This document shows, piece by piece, positions 35,206 through 47,510 of a DNA stretch of 64,000 nt. Each line of letters opens with the position of its first letter. The stretch's first letter is position 1. The stretch comes from Mya arenaria (lineage: Eukaryota > Mollusca > Bivalvia > Myida > Myidae), in contig NC_069136.1 of assembly GCF_026914265.1 (NCBI RefSeq), positions 36,625,406 to 36,689,405 of the forward strand, read 5' to 3'. The notes below the pieces were generated by a model. It saw only the letters and a list, made by a program, of their open reading frames with translations, was not told where the DNA came from and did not search any database. Position numbers and translations under genes: made by a program.

Positions 35206-35600
35206 TACCTAATGTATAGGTGGTAAGTATCCCAGCCTGTCACCCGGAGACCGGGATTCGATTCCCCATCGGGGAGCAAGTCCTTTGTCCGCCCGGTTAG
35301 CTCAATCGGTAGAGCGTTGGACTGTGAATCGGACAATCCTGTTTTGATTCCCGGGCAGAGCAGGTCACTTATGCTGTGATTGGTTATGAAATCCTTTCTA
35401 CGACCATTCGCACTGTACCACTGCCACTGGCATGTACAGAAGTTGTCAGTTCCTTGCAGAGGTGAATGCACCTAGTACTGGTTAACCTCCCAGGATAGGT
35501 GTGCGGTGGTTTGAACTGTCACTCTGGGACCCTTCAATGTGCTAATGCCGGGACCAGGAGTATAAACTACTAACACCTCCACCTACCCTATGTTATGCAC
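35206..35600 (+). mobile_element. tRNA-derived SINE with two tRNA-like heads
   Basis: At 35,206-35,276 the sequence closely follows a tRNA-Asp (GTC): GTATAGGTGGTAAGTATCCC, then GCCTGTCAC and GATTCGATTCCCCATCGGGG. At 35,291-35,356 a second unit, GCCCGGTTAGCTCAATCGGT then AGAGC, resembles tRNA-Lys and closes with CCCGGGC. Its anticodon arm is poor. A body of about 240 bp follows. Neither unit is a good functional tRNA. The first may be a separate tRNA pseudogene or part of a dimeric SINE head. Confidence 0.65.
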
Positions 35601-36727
35601 CAGTCAATTCTTTTTTTGGAAAAAACACCATATATCTCTTTTATTTGCCTTTAATTCTTATATCATTGCAACATAATATTGCTAAATGAATAAGGTTGTA
35701 TTAAGTTCATACATTGATATCTTATGTGAATAACATAAGCTTCATCATCATTCAACAGAAACTTTAAATGGGATTTATTAAAAAAAAATCAATGTTATCA
35801 ATTACCATATAAACGCGTCCAAAAAATACACCACATCCAAAATTTGCCCATGCAGCATTATAATGTAACATATCTTAATGTATAGATGACATGACTGTCA
35901 CATCAGAAATATACTTCATACTGAATTACACTACCAACCATGCATATTTTTTAGATTTTCCTTATCAGCGAGATTATTTCCGACGTTATCTTTTTAATCT
36001 AATTTTCGCTATAATCCCTGCCTAACAAGCATAATACACACTGCCTACATTTCTAAATTTAGCCTGTTTTGAGTCAACCGACAACACTATATATACTTGG
36101 CATCGAGAATTTAATTTAAATTAAAGGTATTGAAGGTAATAAAGGTAGCTGTTTTCAATTTTCGTAAAGTTATTCTTTGTTCCTTTCCTATAAATATAAT
36201 TCTAGTCAACTTTATAACACTTGTACTAAGGCCTAAAAAAAAAATTGTTTGGTTAGGGTTACATCCTTTTCAAAAATAGGTAGGGTAAGTAGGCTTTTTA
36301 TTTTTTTTTATTAGGCTTTATATAAGAATGTCATTTTCATCATTGGAGAATGGTGTTAAAGTTAACTCCTGTATAAACATTTAAGGTTTTAAACTCCATA
36401 TTTAAAAACAAAAAACAATTTTTATTTTTTTTTTGAAGTATTTCAAAAAAAATTCAAACTGACTATAAAAACGGTAGGGTCGGCGCCTATTCCGTAGGTA
36501 GGGTCGGGTAACCAGACTTCCCGAAAGCCGTCGGTCCGACGGACATGTCCGGCAAATTTTGATCAGGTCCGACGATTTCTGAACAAATATCGGTCCGACT
36601 GTCCGGCTATTTTTCATTCCCGGTGACCGGGTTTTAGCATAAAATCCCGGTAACCGGATTTTAGCATGAGCGCCAAAGGAAACGTTACATGTGTTTTCAT
36701 TGGTCGCTTTCGGCACAGTTCCCTAAG

Positions 36728-38824
36728 AACTAGAGATTGCTTTTTGGAAAAAGCGCTTGTCTCCCCTATTGTGTGGTCGTAGCTGAGAAAAAATAAATGA
36801 TGGACATGAAATTTGTAACTTTGGACTGGAGACAAACCAACAGTGAAGTTTGGTTTATTCGATTATATTAAATAGTGAAGAGAAGAAAGTGTTGTTGATT
36901 AATCATGGAAAATGTAAACGAAGTTTGCATTGTATGAAGTTCCTGGGCGCAAGCGTTATTCAATTATTGATCGGAAACCATTTTTCAGCTCACAGTCATC
37001 GTGACCATGACCTTTTACCTACTGATCACAACATCAATAGGGATCATCTACATAACCAACTTGTATACCAAGTATTAAGTTCTTGGGTGCAAGTGTTCTT
37101 TAGTTACTGAGCGGTAACCATTTCTTCAACTCAAGGTCATGGCAACCTTGACCTTTGACCTACTGATCTCAAAATCAATAGGGGTCATCTACTAGTCATG
37201 ACCGACTAGCGTACCAAGAATGAAGTTCCTGGGTACAAGCGTTCTTAAGTTATTGAGCAGAAACCATTTTTAAGCTTAAGGTCACCGCCAACGTATCATT
37301 TTTTACCTGAAGGTAACCTTGACCTTTGACCTTTTGATCTGAAAATCAATAGGGGTCATCTTCTAGTCATGAACAACTAGCTTACCAAGTATGAAGTTCC
37401 TGAAACCAAAGGATCTTTAGTTATTGAGCGGAAACTTTTTCTTCACTTCAAGGTCATGGCAACCTTGACCTTTGACCTAGTGATCTCAAAATCAATATGG
37501 GTCATCTTCTAGTCATGACCAACTAGCATACCAAGTATGAAATTCCTGGTTGCAAGCGTTCTCTAGTTATTGAGCGGAAACAGTTTCTTCACCTCAAGGT
37601 CACGGTGACCTTGACCATTGACCTACTGATCTCAAAATCAATAGGAGTCATCTACTAGTCATGAACAACTATGAAGTTCCTGGGTACAAGCTTTCTTTAG
37701 TTATTGAGCAGAAACCATTTTTAAGCTTAAGGTCACTGCCAACATAACATTTTTTACCTGAAGGTAACCTTGACCTTTGACCTTTTGATCTCAAAATCAA
37801 TAGGAGTCATCTAATAGTCATGAACAACTAGCATACCAAGTATGAAGTTCCTGGACCCAAAGGATCTTTAGTTATTGAGTGGAAACCGTTTCTTCACCTC
37901 AAGGTCACGTTGACCCTGATCTTTGACCTAGTGACCCCAAATTCAATAGGGGTCATCTACTAGTCATGACCAACTAGCATACCAAGTATGAAGTTCCTGG
38001 GTCTAAGAGTTCTATAGTTATTGGGCGGAAACGAAGTGTGACGTACTGACTGACTGACTGACAGACTGATGGACTGACTGACGGACAGGGCAAAAACAAT
38101 ATGTCTCCCCATGAATGGGGGAGACATAAAGATATTACACGCAAATGATTTTTACATGGAAGGTCACCACGACCTTGACTATTGACCTTGTTACCCCCAA
38201 AACAATTGGGATCATCTAGACATCATGACCAACCTCACTTCAAAGTTTGGTGAACCTAGATCAAAGCATTCTCCTGATATTGCACGGAAATATTTTTTTA
38301 CATTAGAGGTCACAGCGACGTTGACCTTTGACCTTGTGACCCCCCAAAATATAGGAGTTTTCTAAACCTCATGATCAACCTCCCTACCAAGTTTGGTGAA
38401 CCTAGGTCAAACCATTCTCAAGATATTGAGCGGAAATGTTTTTTACATTGGGGGTCGCCGCGACCTTGACCTTTGACCTAGTGACCCCAAAAACAATAGG
38501 GATCTTCTACACCTCATGACCAACCTCCCTACCAAGTTTGGTGAACCTAGGTCAAACCGTTCTCAAGATTTTGAGCAGAAATGTTTTTTATATTGTGGGT
38601 CGCCGCGACCTTGACCTTTGACCTAGTGACCCCAAAAACAATAGGGATCCTCTACACCTCACGACCAACCTCCCTACCAAGTTTGGTGATCCTAGGTCAT
38701 GCGGTTTTCCAGTTATCGATCGGAAACGAAGTGTGACGTACGGACGGACTGATGGACTGACAGACTACCGGACTGACGGACAGGGCAAAAACAATATGTC
38801 TCCCCCAGAGAGGGGGAGACATAA
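36728..38824. repeat. DR1-rich repeat array, copy 2
   Basis: The array is colinear with copy 1 over its whole length (2,097 against 2,098 bp), with only about 1% differences by eye. Seven perfect TGACCTTTGACCT sites occur at the equivalent positions. The flanks differ completely from copy 1, so the block moved or was copied as a unit. Confidence 0.85.
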
Positions 38825-39357
38825 TAACCAATGGTCGCGCATGTTACATACTGTCAGTCATTTGCGCATCCAACATGGCTTCTCTAAGATTTTACGAATG
38901 CTAGGTAAATAAAGAGAATATTATCAATCGATGAATGCTCTGAAAGGAAAATGAGTATAAAACGAAATGTCATGAAAGAATTCTTTTGTGAAATTGCAAA
39001 GAAAAAGGAAATGACTCGTTATTGACAAAGAAAAGCAAGTAATAAATAACCTGCGATGATGATGGTGAAACTCAAACCTCCAGAAATATAACATTCCATC
39101 CACAGAAAGCTATGGACACATTGCTGGTAGGCAATTGTTACTTCTATCTTTAAAAAATAGCTCTACCTTTTTAAATTTAAAAAATTATTTATTCTGTACA
39201 AAAAACAAATCCATAATATAAGCTATCAAAGATTAATCAAAATTCACCACAGTTATAAAATATTTGGCATGTTGTAAAAGGCATTTTAGTTGTGAAAAAA
39301 AGGTTGATAAAAGTTTATTTGTACATCCACTGACCATGATAAATTTTGTACTTTTAG

Positions 39358-39726
39358 GCAGAGTCTAGATCATCAGTAGATGTGCCTGCCCATATAATCG
39401 CACAGACTACACCAGAACCATTGGCATCACAGGAGGTTGTCACCTTGTCCAACACTGAAAATGTCTCTAGCGTTTTTGAGCTGGGATTCCAGCAGGATAT
39501 AAAAGACCTTGCCTCAGAATTTTCACATGTGTCTGATACTGAGATAACACAGGATTCTGTAAATCATGTGCTTGAAAGTCCTTACATCAAGCTCTTGAAA
39601 TTGAGATTTAACACTCTTCCTGACAAACAGGACTTTAACCCCGTTATTGATGAGGAGTGTTTTGAATATCCAGATGAACTTTTGAATTTTAACAGACTGA
39701 TGATTTTCATAAGAGACATACAATAA
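39358..39726 (+). CDS. Exon-like ORF of unknown function
   Basis: An acceptor CTTTTAG is followed in phase 0 by an open frame of 122 codons, starting AESRSSVDVPAHIIAQTTPE and ending IRDIQ then TAA. The protein is acidic, with no motif I recognise. It looks like a terminal coding exon because of its composition and splice site, but no upstream partner was found. It lies inside the 36,230-39,923 element and, on the opposite strand, inside an intron of FkbM copy A. It could be an exon captured by the element, or chance. Confidence 0.35.
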   Translation, partial: AESRSSVDVPAHIIAQTTPEPLASQEVVTLSNTENVSSVFELGFQQDIKDLASEFSHVSDTEITQDSVNHVLESPYIKLLKLRFNTLPDKQDFNPVIDEECFEYPDELLNFNRLMIFIRDIQ

Positions 39727-39926
39727 AGCCTTAATTTAGAAGTAAGCTGCTATTGATGAATAAAGCAATGTTATTACTTCGTTTTTGTTCCTCTTGTTTC
39801 GGTCTGACAGATTTTCTTTCGGTCTGACAGATTTTTATGTCTTGTCAGACCGAATGTCTGCCACTTTTTTTCAACTTTCGGGAAGTCTGGGTAACCCGAA
39901 CCAAATGTATTTTTTTTTAGGCCTAA

Positions 39927-41450
39927 CTCGTCCCGTAATCTAAAAGTCACTTGGTTCATACTCAAAACCAGTTGGATCCCTGAAAATTATGCTTTGCACC
40001 AGTGCAAGTTTTCAGATACTTTTGTCAGCCTATTCTCACATATCTAAATATTGAATGCCCCTGCTAAGCTTTTTTTTGTTATTGGTGGTTAAAAATAGCT
40101 AGCATTGCTAAGCGGAAATTTCCACACAAAAACGAGGCAAGAATGCCTTCAACCATGTGCTGTGAATTTTCACTGCAGGTTTCACACCACTTTCTAAAGT
40201 GATTTTTTTGAAAAATTAAATAACTAGTCAAAACTGTTGGCTGGATATTCGAAGGAACCAGCCAAAATACTTCTGAGCCTCGAGAATATCATTCAAGCCA
40301 AGCCCGATTGCTTATTGAATGTGTATTAATGTTTTTTGATACGTTGAAATAAGTTTTGTTTAAAGCATTTGTTAATTGCTACATTATCTCCGTAAGAAAG
40401 GAGTATTTATTGGACATAGCTACCGTACTAATCCTACAGTTCACAACGTGATGTATTAAATACTATGAAAATAGCATTTGATTGTTTTCATTAATTGATG
40501 CAATAAAAATAAACATATAAACAAATCTATGCGAAAACAATAAACAAGCAATCTTTACACAGTGAGTAACACATTTACAACCATAGCTTAGTTTGAACCT
40601 TTGAACCTTGTCAATCTCTAGATTGCTCAGCATTTGACCTTTGTATGAATTCTTTCATTTGGAGAAACATTCAGAGTAATATATGTGAATGACGCCTTTT
40701 CAAAATGCATTGAGATTATACATGTACTGACATAATTTTGATGTCTGTACCTGTGCCAATTAAAGACAGAATTAAAGTGATGGCATGTTTGCTCAAACTG
40801 TTAAACCATTTAAAATTGATAATAATTTATATACCAATCAAGCAAATCTAATCAATTGGCGCCCAGACATTGCGAAAACTGTCAGTCAGACAGCCCTGAA
40901 TGGTAAATTTTGACACAGTTCGACTGAATTTGTAATGGGGTCAGTCTGTCACTTTTTACATCAATATGTGAAAATCTTTAATCTTTAATTTAATCTTTAT
41001 CAATTGTCAAACACCGCTTGAAAGTAAGAACAATTTATTTTGTTTAATAGAAATTGCATTTCATCACTGATATTGTCAAATAAACATTTGTTTACAAATC
41101 TGATGTTAAATTCAGTAGTGTACAAGTCAAAATACATGACCATCACTTTTTCTGAACTTCCGCTATGTCTGAGCGCCTTGTGCTAAATGAAGCCAAGCAA
41201 ACAAATCAAGGTGTGAAATTCTTACCTGAGCGTGCGAAAATGACATCGAGCTGAGCAAACAAAACAAAGTGTAAAATTCTTACTGAAGGTATATATCTTT
41301 CCGCTTACCAGGTAAAATAAATCCTCCCCCTTTTTTTTAAGGAGCATTGACCTTTTTTACATTTAGCAATTGTTGGGATATAGTTCATTTATGGAAAATT
41401 TCCACAGGTATGTTGAAGGAAAAGGTTTGAAAACAATTTGAACATCTTAC
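39927..41450. other. Intronic stretch without recognisable features
   Basis: This lies within the long intron of FkbM copy A. It is AT-rich with no exon, tRNA or clear repeat. Confidence 0.4.
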
Positions 41451-41454
41451 AAAT

Positions 41455-41550
41455 CAAGATAGTATTATTTTCCTTTTTTTGCCAAAACGAGGCTATTTTT
41501 CTCTTATCAAACTGACAAAGGGCCCCGCCACCATACGGAAAACAATACTG
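41455..41550 (+). mobile_element. Degenerate hAT-type element end
   Basis: TTTTTTTGCCAAAACGAGGC, then GGGCCCCGCCACCAT and a terminal CAATACTG, resembles the right ends at 18,384 and 31,607. It is strongly diverged and no left end was seen. Confidence 0.4.
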
Positions 41551-42069
41551 ATGCCAACGAGGACAACTAGGCTATCACAATCAAAGATTACCTTGAAATC
41601 TCCTCCTATTTCACACTCGGACAAGATATGACTTGATTAAGGTGACAAAATACTTCCATGATTAATTTATTTTAATGAGTTGTTTCAGGTATATATTTAC
41701 CTTTGCGTCCATTCCTTCCGTATCAATGGATAAGATTCCAAAATACTTCGGCACTTTATATTTCAAGGCAAACGTCTTCACTGACAAGCTTGTCACTGTG
41801 ATGATGGAATGATCATTTAGGAGTTCATTCGATACAACCCTGCTTTCCATGGCAACTATATCTGGGGATAAATAGAGTCTTTCTTGACCATCATGGTCAC
41901 TTATCACAGCCTGAACGTACTGGACACGCTGGTCTTGGTGCTGGTTAGTCAATCTGGAATAATAACAAACATGATTGGAATATTTTATTTTGAAATTCTA
42001 ACTTGTTTCACATGTCTCATCACTTTCTATTTATTTATTTATTTATATGATAAAGCAGTGGTGGGTTTT

Positions 42070-42900
42070 TGTTGGGGCGGGGGGCCTTAGCAAGCAAGTT
42101 TCCCCCTGGGTTCTAAAAAGTTGTCGCCACTTTTTCGCTGGGGATTAAGCGGGCCGCAAAAGCCCCATTACGGGTCCAGGGTAGCGCCCTGGTTGGGGTC
42201 AGAGGGGGCTAAGCCCCCTTGAAGCTCATGGGGTTTCAGCATTTTAAGAGCCTTCAATTGCATTTAATTAGCACATTGTCGTGCAGAACATAATATAATA
42301 TTGTTGTACATGAAGCACAAGATATTAGCAAATTGTTCTTCTTTTGACAAAATATATGGACAAGTATATAAATTTAAAAAAAAATGAAAATAATGCAAAA
42401 ATTGTGACATATACATTACATCAATTTGTTGATTTCAGTCTAATGCCTGCATACAATAGTGTCATAGAATTAAAGAATACAATTATGAAATTATAAGATA
42501 AATTTAAACTAAATGGAAACTCAAAGAAATATACATTGTCAAACTAAGGCCATACTGTCCCAACAAAATAGTGTCTACTCTTTACTCGAGCCAACTTATT
42601 GGGAGCCTTATCAAATGGGATGTACTTCTATTTATTTGTAGGCATACTCAATGACTTCTGTTAATCTTTTTGACTCTTCTTTAACCTCCTAAAATGCTGC
42701 ATTTATAGCAATTACAAATTGCGACAAAACCGAAAGCAAATCTATTTTAGCGCGTAAACTTCATTACGAAATTTGCATATTTTCCAAAAAATCGTTGTCT
42801 CCATAAATTCGTCAAATTTGACAAGTTGTCGCCACTTTTGCGATTTTGTCGCAAATGGCGACAATGGCGATCGCCAGCGGGAACCCTAGAGAATAGGCCT
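42070..42900. repeat. Possible non-autonomous element bounded by GTTGTCGCCACTTTT motifs
   Basis: AGTTGTCGCCACTTTTTCGC at 42,117 and the similar GTTGTCGCCACTTTTGCG at 42,826 flank a gene-free interval inside the FkbM copy A intron. Outer phrases CTGGGTTCT and GGGAACCCTAG are weakly inverted. The boundaries are uncertain. Confidence 0.35.
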
Positions 42901-43682
42901 TGCTGTACCTGTGCATATTGCTAGGTACTTTGCAACATTTAAAACAATGTCTTTAACAGTTTTGAATTTAAGGTCAAAGATGAACTTAAAGCACAACAAC
43001 ACCAAGCTCATGAGAATACCTTCGCTGATCTTCGAATCTCCACTTTTTCTTCAAAAACAGACAGTGACTGAACTAAAAATTGAGCTGGGAATTCTGAGGT
43101 TCTACAATTATTGCACTCCAGCCCATTTGTATAAAATTGAAAGAGTTACTGGACATAAGGCCATCATTGGCCCCGATGTCAACAACAAGCCTGGCCCAAG
43201 GTTTGGATTTCTGACTCTGCATCTGGCGCAAAATAGCCATAAATTCACCTGAACTGGACACCAAATCCAATTCTACTGATTGCCACTGGTAATGCTCAAT
43301 TATTTTTTCTTTGTACAGTTCATCTGACATACAGATGAAATTGTAAATTTTTGGCAATGTCTGTCTCTAAATATATGAAGCTATTGTTTTTTGTTGAGCA
43401 GTTGTTATACGCCTATTGTTTGTTTAATTTTCGGCAATTTTAATTCGAACCTGCGCTAGACGGACCCACTTCAATTGCAAATCAGCGCTTAGGATTCAAA
43501 CCTGTTGTCTACTAGCCGGCGTTAATAAATCTCCATTGACATGCAGAATAGATCCCTGCCTGGAATTCAGTTGCATATACTTTTAATGAGTTTTAAATAA
43601 CCATGATTGTTTCGAATAAACCTGACAATGCCTAGATGAACATAAGCCAAAGGAGCGTTAAGCGAAGAATGTTCAACATTAC

Positions 43683-45830
43683 ACTTTTCGCTAATGTTCC
43701 CTCAGTCGAATTTTCGGGTTCTATTTTCGCCTACTCAGGACAAAAGCTCCAACTATCAAAATAGCACATATTGTAGGGCTCGTGGCCTAGTTCATCCCTG
43801 CACTTTTCGTTATGGTCCCCTTATTCGAATTTTCGGGTCAGTGCGTCCCCAAAATGACTTTTACAGCAGCTAATTTCAATTTTCGAGCTCTATTTTCGCC
43901 TACTCAGGACAAAAGCTCCAACTATCGAAATAACACACATTGTAGGGCTCGTGGCCTTGTTCATCCCTGCACTTTTCGTTATGGTCCCCTTACTCAAATT
44001 TTCGGGTCAGTGCGTCTCCAAAATGGCTTTTACAGCAGCAAATTTCGATTTTCGAGCTCTATTTTCGCCTACTCAGGACAAAAGCTCCAACTATCGAAAT
44101 AGCACACATTGTAGGGATCGTGGCCTAGTTCATCCCTGCACTTTTCGTAATGGTCCCCTTACTCGAATTTTCGGGTCAGTGCGTCCCCAATATGGCTTTT
44201 ACAGCAGCAATTTTCGATTTTCGAGCTCTATTTTCGCCTACTCAGGACAAAAGCTCCAACTATCGAAATAGCACACATTGTAGGGCTCGTGGCCTAGTTC
44301 ATCCCTGCACTTTTCGTTATGGTCCCCTTATTCGAATTTTCGGGTCAGTGCGTCCCCAAAATGACTTTTACAGCAGCTAATTTCAATTTTCGAGCTCTAT
44401 TTTCGCCTACTCAGGACAAAAGCTCCAACTATCGAAATAACACACATTGTAGGGCTCGTGGCCTAGTTCATCCCTGCACTTTTCGTTATGGTCCCCTTAC
44501 TCAAATTTTCGGGTCAGTGCGTCTCCAAAATGGCTTTTACAGCAGCAAATTTCGATTTTCGAGCTCTATTTTCGCCTACTCAGGACAAAAGCTCCAACTA
44601 TCGAAATAGCACACATTGTAGGGATCGTGGCCTAGTTCATCCCTGCCCTTTTCGTAATGGTCCCCTTACTCGAATTTTCGGGTCAGTGCGTCCCCAATAT
44701 GGCTTTTACAGCAGCAATTTTCGATTTTCGAGCTCTATTTTCGCCTACTCAAGACAAAAGCTCCAACTATCGAAATAGCACACATTGTAGGGCTCGTGGC
44801 CTAGTTCATCCCTGCACTTTTCGTTATGGTCCCCTTACTCGAATTTTCGGGTCAGTGCGTCCCCAAAATGGCTTTTACAGTAGCAATTTTCGATTTTCGA
44901 GCTCTATTTTCGCCTACTCAAGACAAAAGCTCCAACTATCGAAATAGCACACATTGTAGGGCTCGTGGCCTAGTTCATCCCTGCACTTTTCGTTATGGTC
45001 CCCTTACTCAAATTTTCGGGTCAGTGCGTCCCCAAAATGGCTTTTACAGCAGCAAATTTCGATTTTCGAGCTCTATTTTCGCCTACTCAGGACAAAAGCT
45101 CCAACTATCGAAATAGCACACATTGTAGGGCTCGTGTCCTAGTTTATTTTTGCACTTTTCGTTATGGTCCCCTTACTCGAATTTTCGGGTCAGTGCGTCC
45201 CCAAAATGGCTTTTACAGCAGCAATTTTCGATTTTCGAGCTCTATTTTCGCCTACTCAGGACAAAAGTTCCAACTATCGAAATAGCACGCATTGTAGGGC
45301 TTGTGGTCTAGTTCATCTCTGCACTTTTCGTTATGGTCCCCTTACTCAAATTTTCGGGTCAGTGCGTCCCCAAAATGTCTTTTACAGCAGCAAATTTCAA
45401 TTTTCGAGCTCTATTTTCGCCTACTCAGGACAAAAGCTCCAACTATCGAAATAGCACACATTGTAGGGCTCGTGGCCTAGTTCATCCCTGCACTTTTCGT
45501 TATGGTCCCCTTACTCGAATTTTCGGGTCAGTGCGTCCCCAAAATGGCTTTTACAGCAGCAAATTTCGATTTTCGAGCTCTATTTTCGCCTACTCAGGAC
45601 AAAAGCTCCAACTATCGAAATAGCACACATTGTAGGGCTCGTGGCCTAGTTCATCCCTGCACTTTTCGTTATGGTCCCCTTACTCAAATTTTCGGGTCAG
45701 TGCGTCCCCAAAATGGCTTTTACAGCAGCAAATTTCGATTTTCGAGCTCTATTTTCGCCTACTCAGGACAAAAGCTTTAACTAACGAAATAGCTCATATT
45801 GTAGGGCTATGTTTCGTTATGGTCCCCTTA
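43683..45830. repeat. 169-bp satellite array with 507-bp higher-order units
   Basis: The phrase CTTTTCGTTATGGTCCCC recurs every 169 bp (43,802, 43,971, 44,140, ... 45,661), giving about twelve full units plus shortened edge copies. The three units from 43,802 and the three from 44,309 are almost identical pairwise, so there is a recent 507-bp (3 x 169) higher-order repeat. The unit has no stops in the sampled frames and 169 is 3n+1, which yields a series of overlapping 96-codon ORFs. These are not genes. The array lies just upstream of FkbM copy A. Confidence 0.9.
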
Positions 45831-47375
45831 GTCGTTTTTAACTTTATCATACACATTAATAATGGTAATCCGTCAGACAATGCAAAAACTGAGGCATTGT
45901 CGTTTTCATACTATGAATAAAGATTACCTTAAGTTGGTATGGTCCCGTTGCCCCTTCCTGTATTTTAAGATGAGAAATTGGTATTTCAGAAAATAATAGT
46001 TATTTTGGTGGTCTACTTATTTAATAAACCCGTCGCAATCAACATTTTACCAAATGACCTAAAACAGTAAAATCTCGTTTTTTCTTACCCCTATTTATAT
46101 TCCTATAAACAGCTGGAAAGCATACAATGGTTTACTAAGGTAGTTTATAGTAAACCTAAATCATTATATGTATAGTGAAAACATGTAGCAGCTAGCTGCC
46201 AGCAGCGTAGCAGCTAGCTGTCAGCATCATATAAACTTGCTGCTAGCAGCTTGCTGCTATGCTGCTGTGCTGCTAACTTCACACACATCAAATTTAACAT
46301 TATACAAAAATCCTGCTCACAAATATCCTCTATTTATAACAAGAAATCTTTACATATGAATGTTTTTAATTCAGTTTGTTAGTTAAGTTTGAAAAGTAGA
46401 GATGGAGCATCCACATCAAAAGATAATTTATGACCGGCGTTGCTTCTGAAAGGTACTGGCAAAATCTAAAATAAAAGATTTATCGGTCAAAATATTAACC
46501 TCTTTTTATATTCATATGTTTAAAACAACACATTGAATTCATTATAGTAACTTAGATATCTCTTTAAAATTTTCAATACCTCCATTTATATTATTGATAT
46601 TGTAAACAAGATAATTGAGAAGTTCATAAAATGCAACTAACAATACAGTTAAAAGTAACCTAAACAACAACAATATCGCTGTGTATTTAAGGTAAACAAG
46701 TATCTCTCTCTATATAACGATTACGAAAAGGTTACAACAATAAATTCGTCAATTATGTTATTTTATTCATGGATTTCCAAAATTGCTGTGTTTTCAAACG
46801 AAATTTGCCTTCAGGGGCAATTTCACACCAGAACCTTCGATAGGGCAAATTTGTGACTGCATGTATTTCATGTAATATAATCGTAACATACGTAAAACTA
46901 ACACAAAGGTCTTATTTATTACAGAGAAAAACCATATCTGGAGTTAGATAGGTTGGACTCGGTACAATTTCATGTACTATGAACTAAAAATATATTACTC
47001 ATAGAAATACAATATTTACAATATAATACACTGAATTACTATCATCACCAAGTAAGGTCGTCATTATCGGATGTACCCGTGCAGTGAAAGAAAATCTATA
47101 GCGCCAAAATTATTAAATGTTTCGTTTCGCGCTACCCGACCGACTCACATAACTTCTATAGACCTTTTCATCAAACTAGAAAAACTCGGATATTTACGCC
47201 ATACTACGAGTCTCGGATGAATGCCGGTGCATTAGTAAACGTAGCTCGTAAAAGCAAGAATTATAATATTATATAAGTGTTTTCAGATGTACTTTTGAAA
47301 ACTAAGTTTAAATTGTTTCCCAGTGAAGTATTTCGTTGCATAAACATTAATATTCCTATTAGTGAAGTCCTCATG
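45831..47375. other. Gene-free stretch with a GCTGC/GCAGC cluster
   Basis: No exon is seen. At 46,187-46,268 several AGCAGCTAGCTG and GCTGCTAGCAGC phrases in opposite orientations could fold into an imperfect hairpin. Confidence 0.5.
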
Positions 47376-47378
47376 CTC

Positions 47379-47424
<46 letters not shown>

Positions 47425-47510
47425 GTATTTATTTATTTATTTATATGTTTATTAATTAATTATTTATTTATCTTATTTATTTATTTATCTTTTTTTTGGG
47501 GGGGGGGAGG
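47376..47510. repeat. (ATTG)n and (TTTA)n microsatellites
   Basis: About eleven ATTG units are followed by interrupted TTTA units, then a T8/G9 tract at 47,490-47,508. Confidence 0.9.

Larger units (their letters stand above)
36230..39923. mobile_element. PIF/Harbinger-like element with TAA duplication, carrying DR1 array copy 2
   Basis: The left end GGCCTAAAAAAAAAATTG and its inverted partner at 39,900-39,923 share a TTTGGTT(A/C)GGGTTA inner part. TAA flanks both sides (36,227-36,229 and 39,924-39,926). The pair differs more than in the 32,199 element, so it is older. Motifs of the type CGGTCCGAC recur near both ends. The interior holds the 2.1-kb DR1 array and one open exon-like stretch, and no transposase is recognisable. 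The left 280 bp may itself be a truncated smaller element. Confidence 0.6.
34757..43366 (-). pseudogene. FkbM-family methyltransferase gene copy A, with an in-frame stop
   Basis: Three minus-strand exons match gene B. Exon 43,020-43,366 (acceptor TTTAG, donor GTATTC) has LVVDIGANDGLMSSNSFNFI, the SAM-binding start. Exon 41,701-41,953 has VPKYFGILSIDTEGMDAK. Exon 34,757-34,942 reads ILHQWIQLGYRPMYIVVEYL and ends in TGA. Phases are 2, 0, as in gene B. The first of these exons contains TAG at 43,073-43,075, shortly after VEPQNSQLNF, so the copy looks inactive unless that exon ends differently. No upstream exon with a membrane anchor was found. The 6.8-kb intron between the last two exons holds a SINE, a Harbinger-like element and DR1 array copy 2. 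Confidence 0.75.

Noticed and set aside
43812-45780. Series of plus-strand ORFs of about 96 codons spaced 169 bp apart
   Set aside because: The spacing and identity equal the satellite unit, so they are repeat read-outs and not a gene family.
43683-45830. Regular spacing suggesting a CRISPR array
   Set aside because: The repeats are contiguous 169-bp satellite units with no unique spacers.
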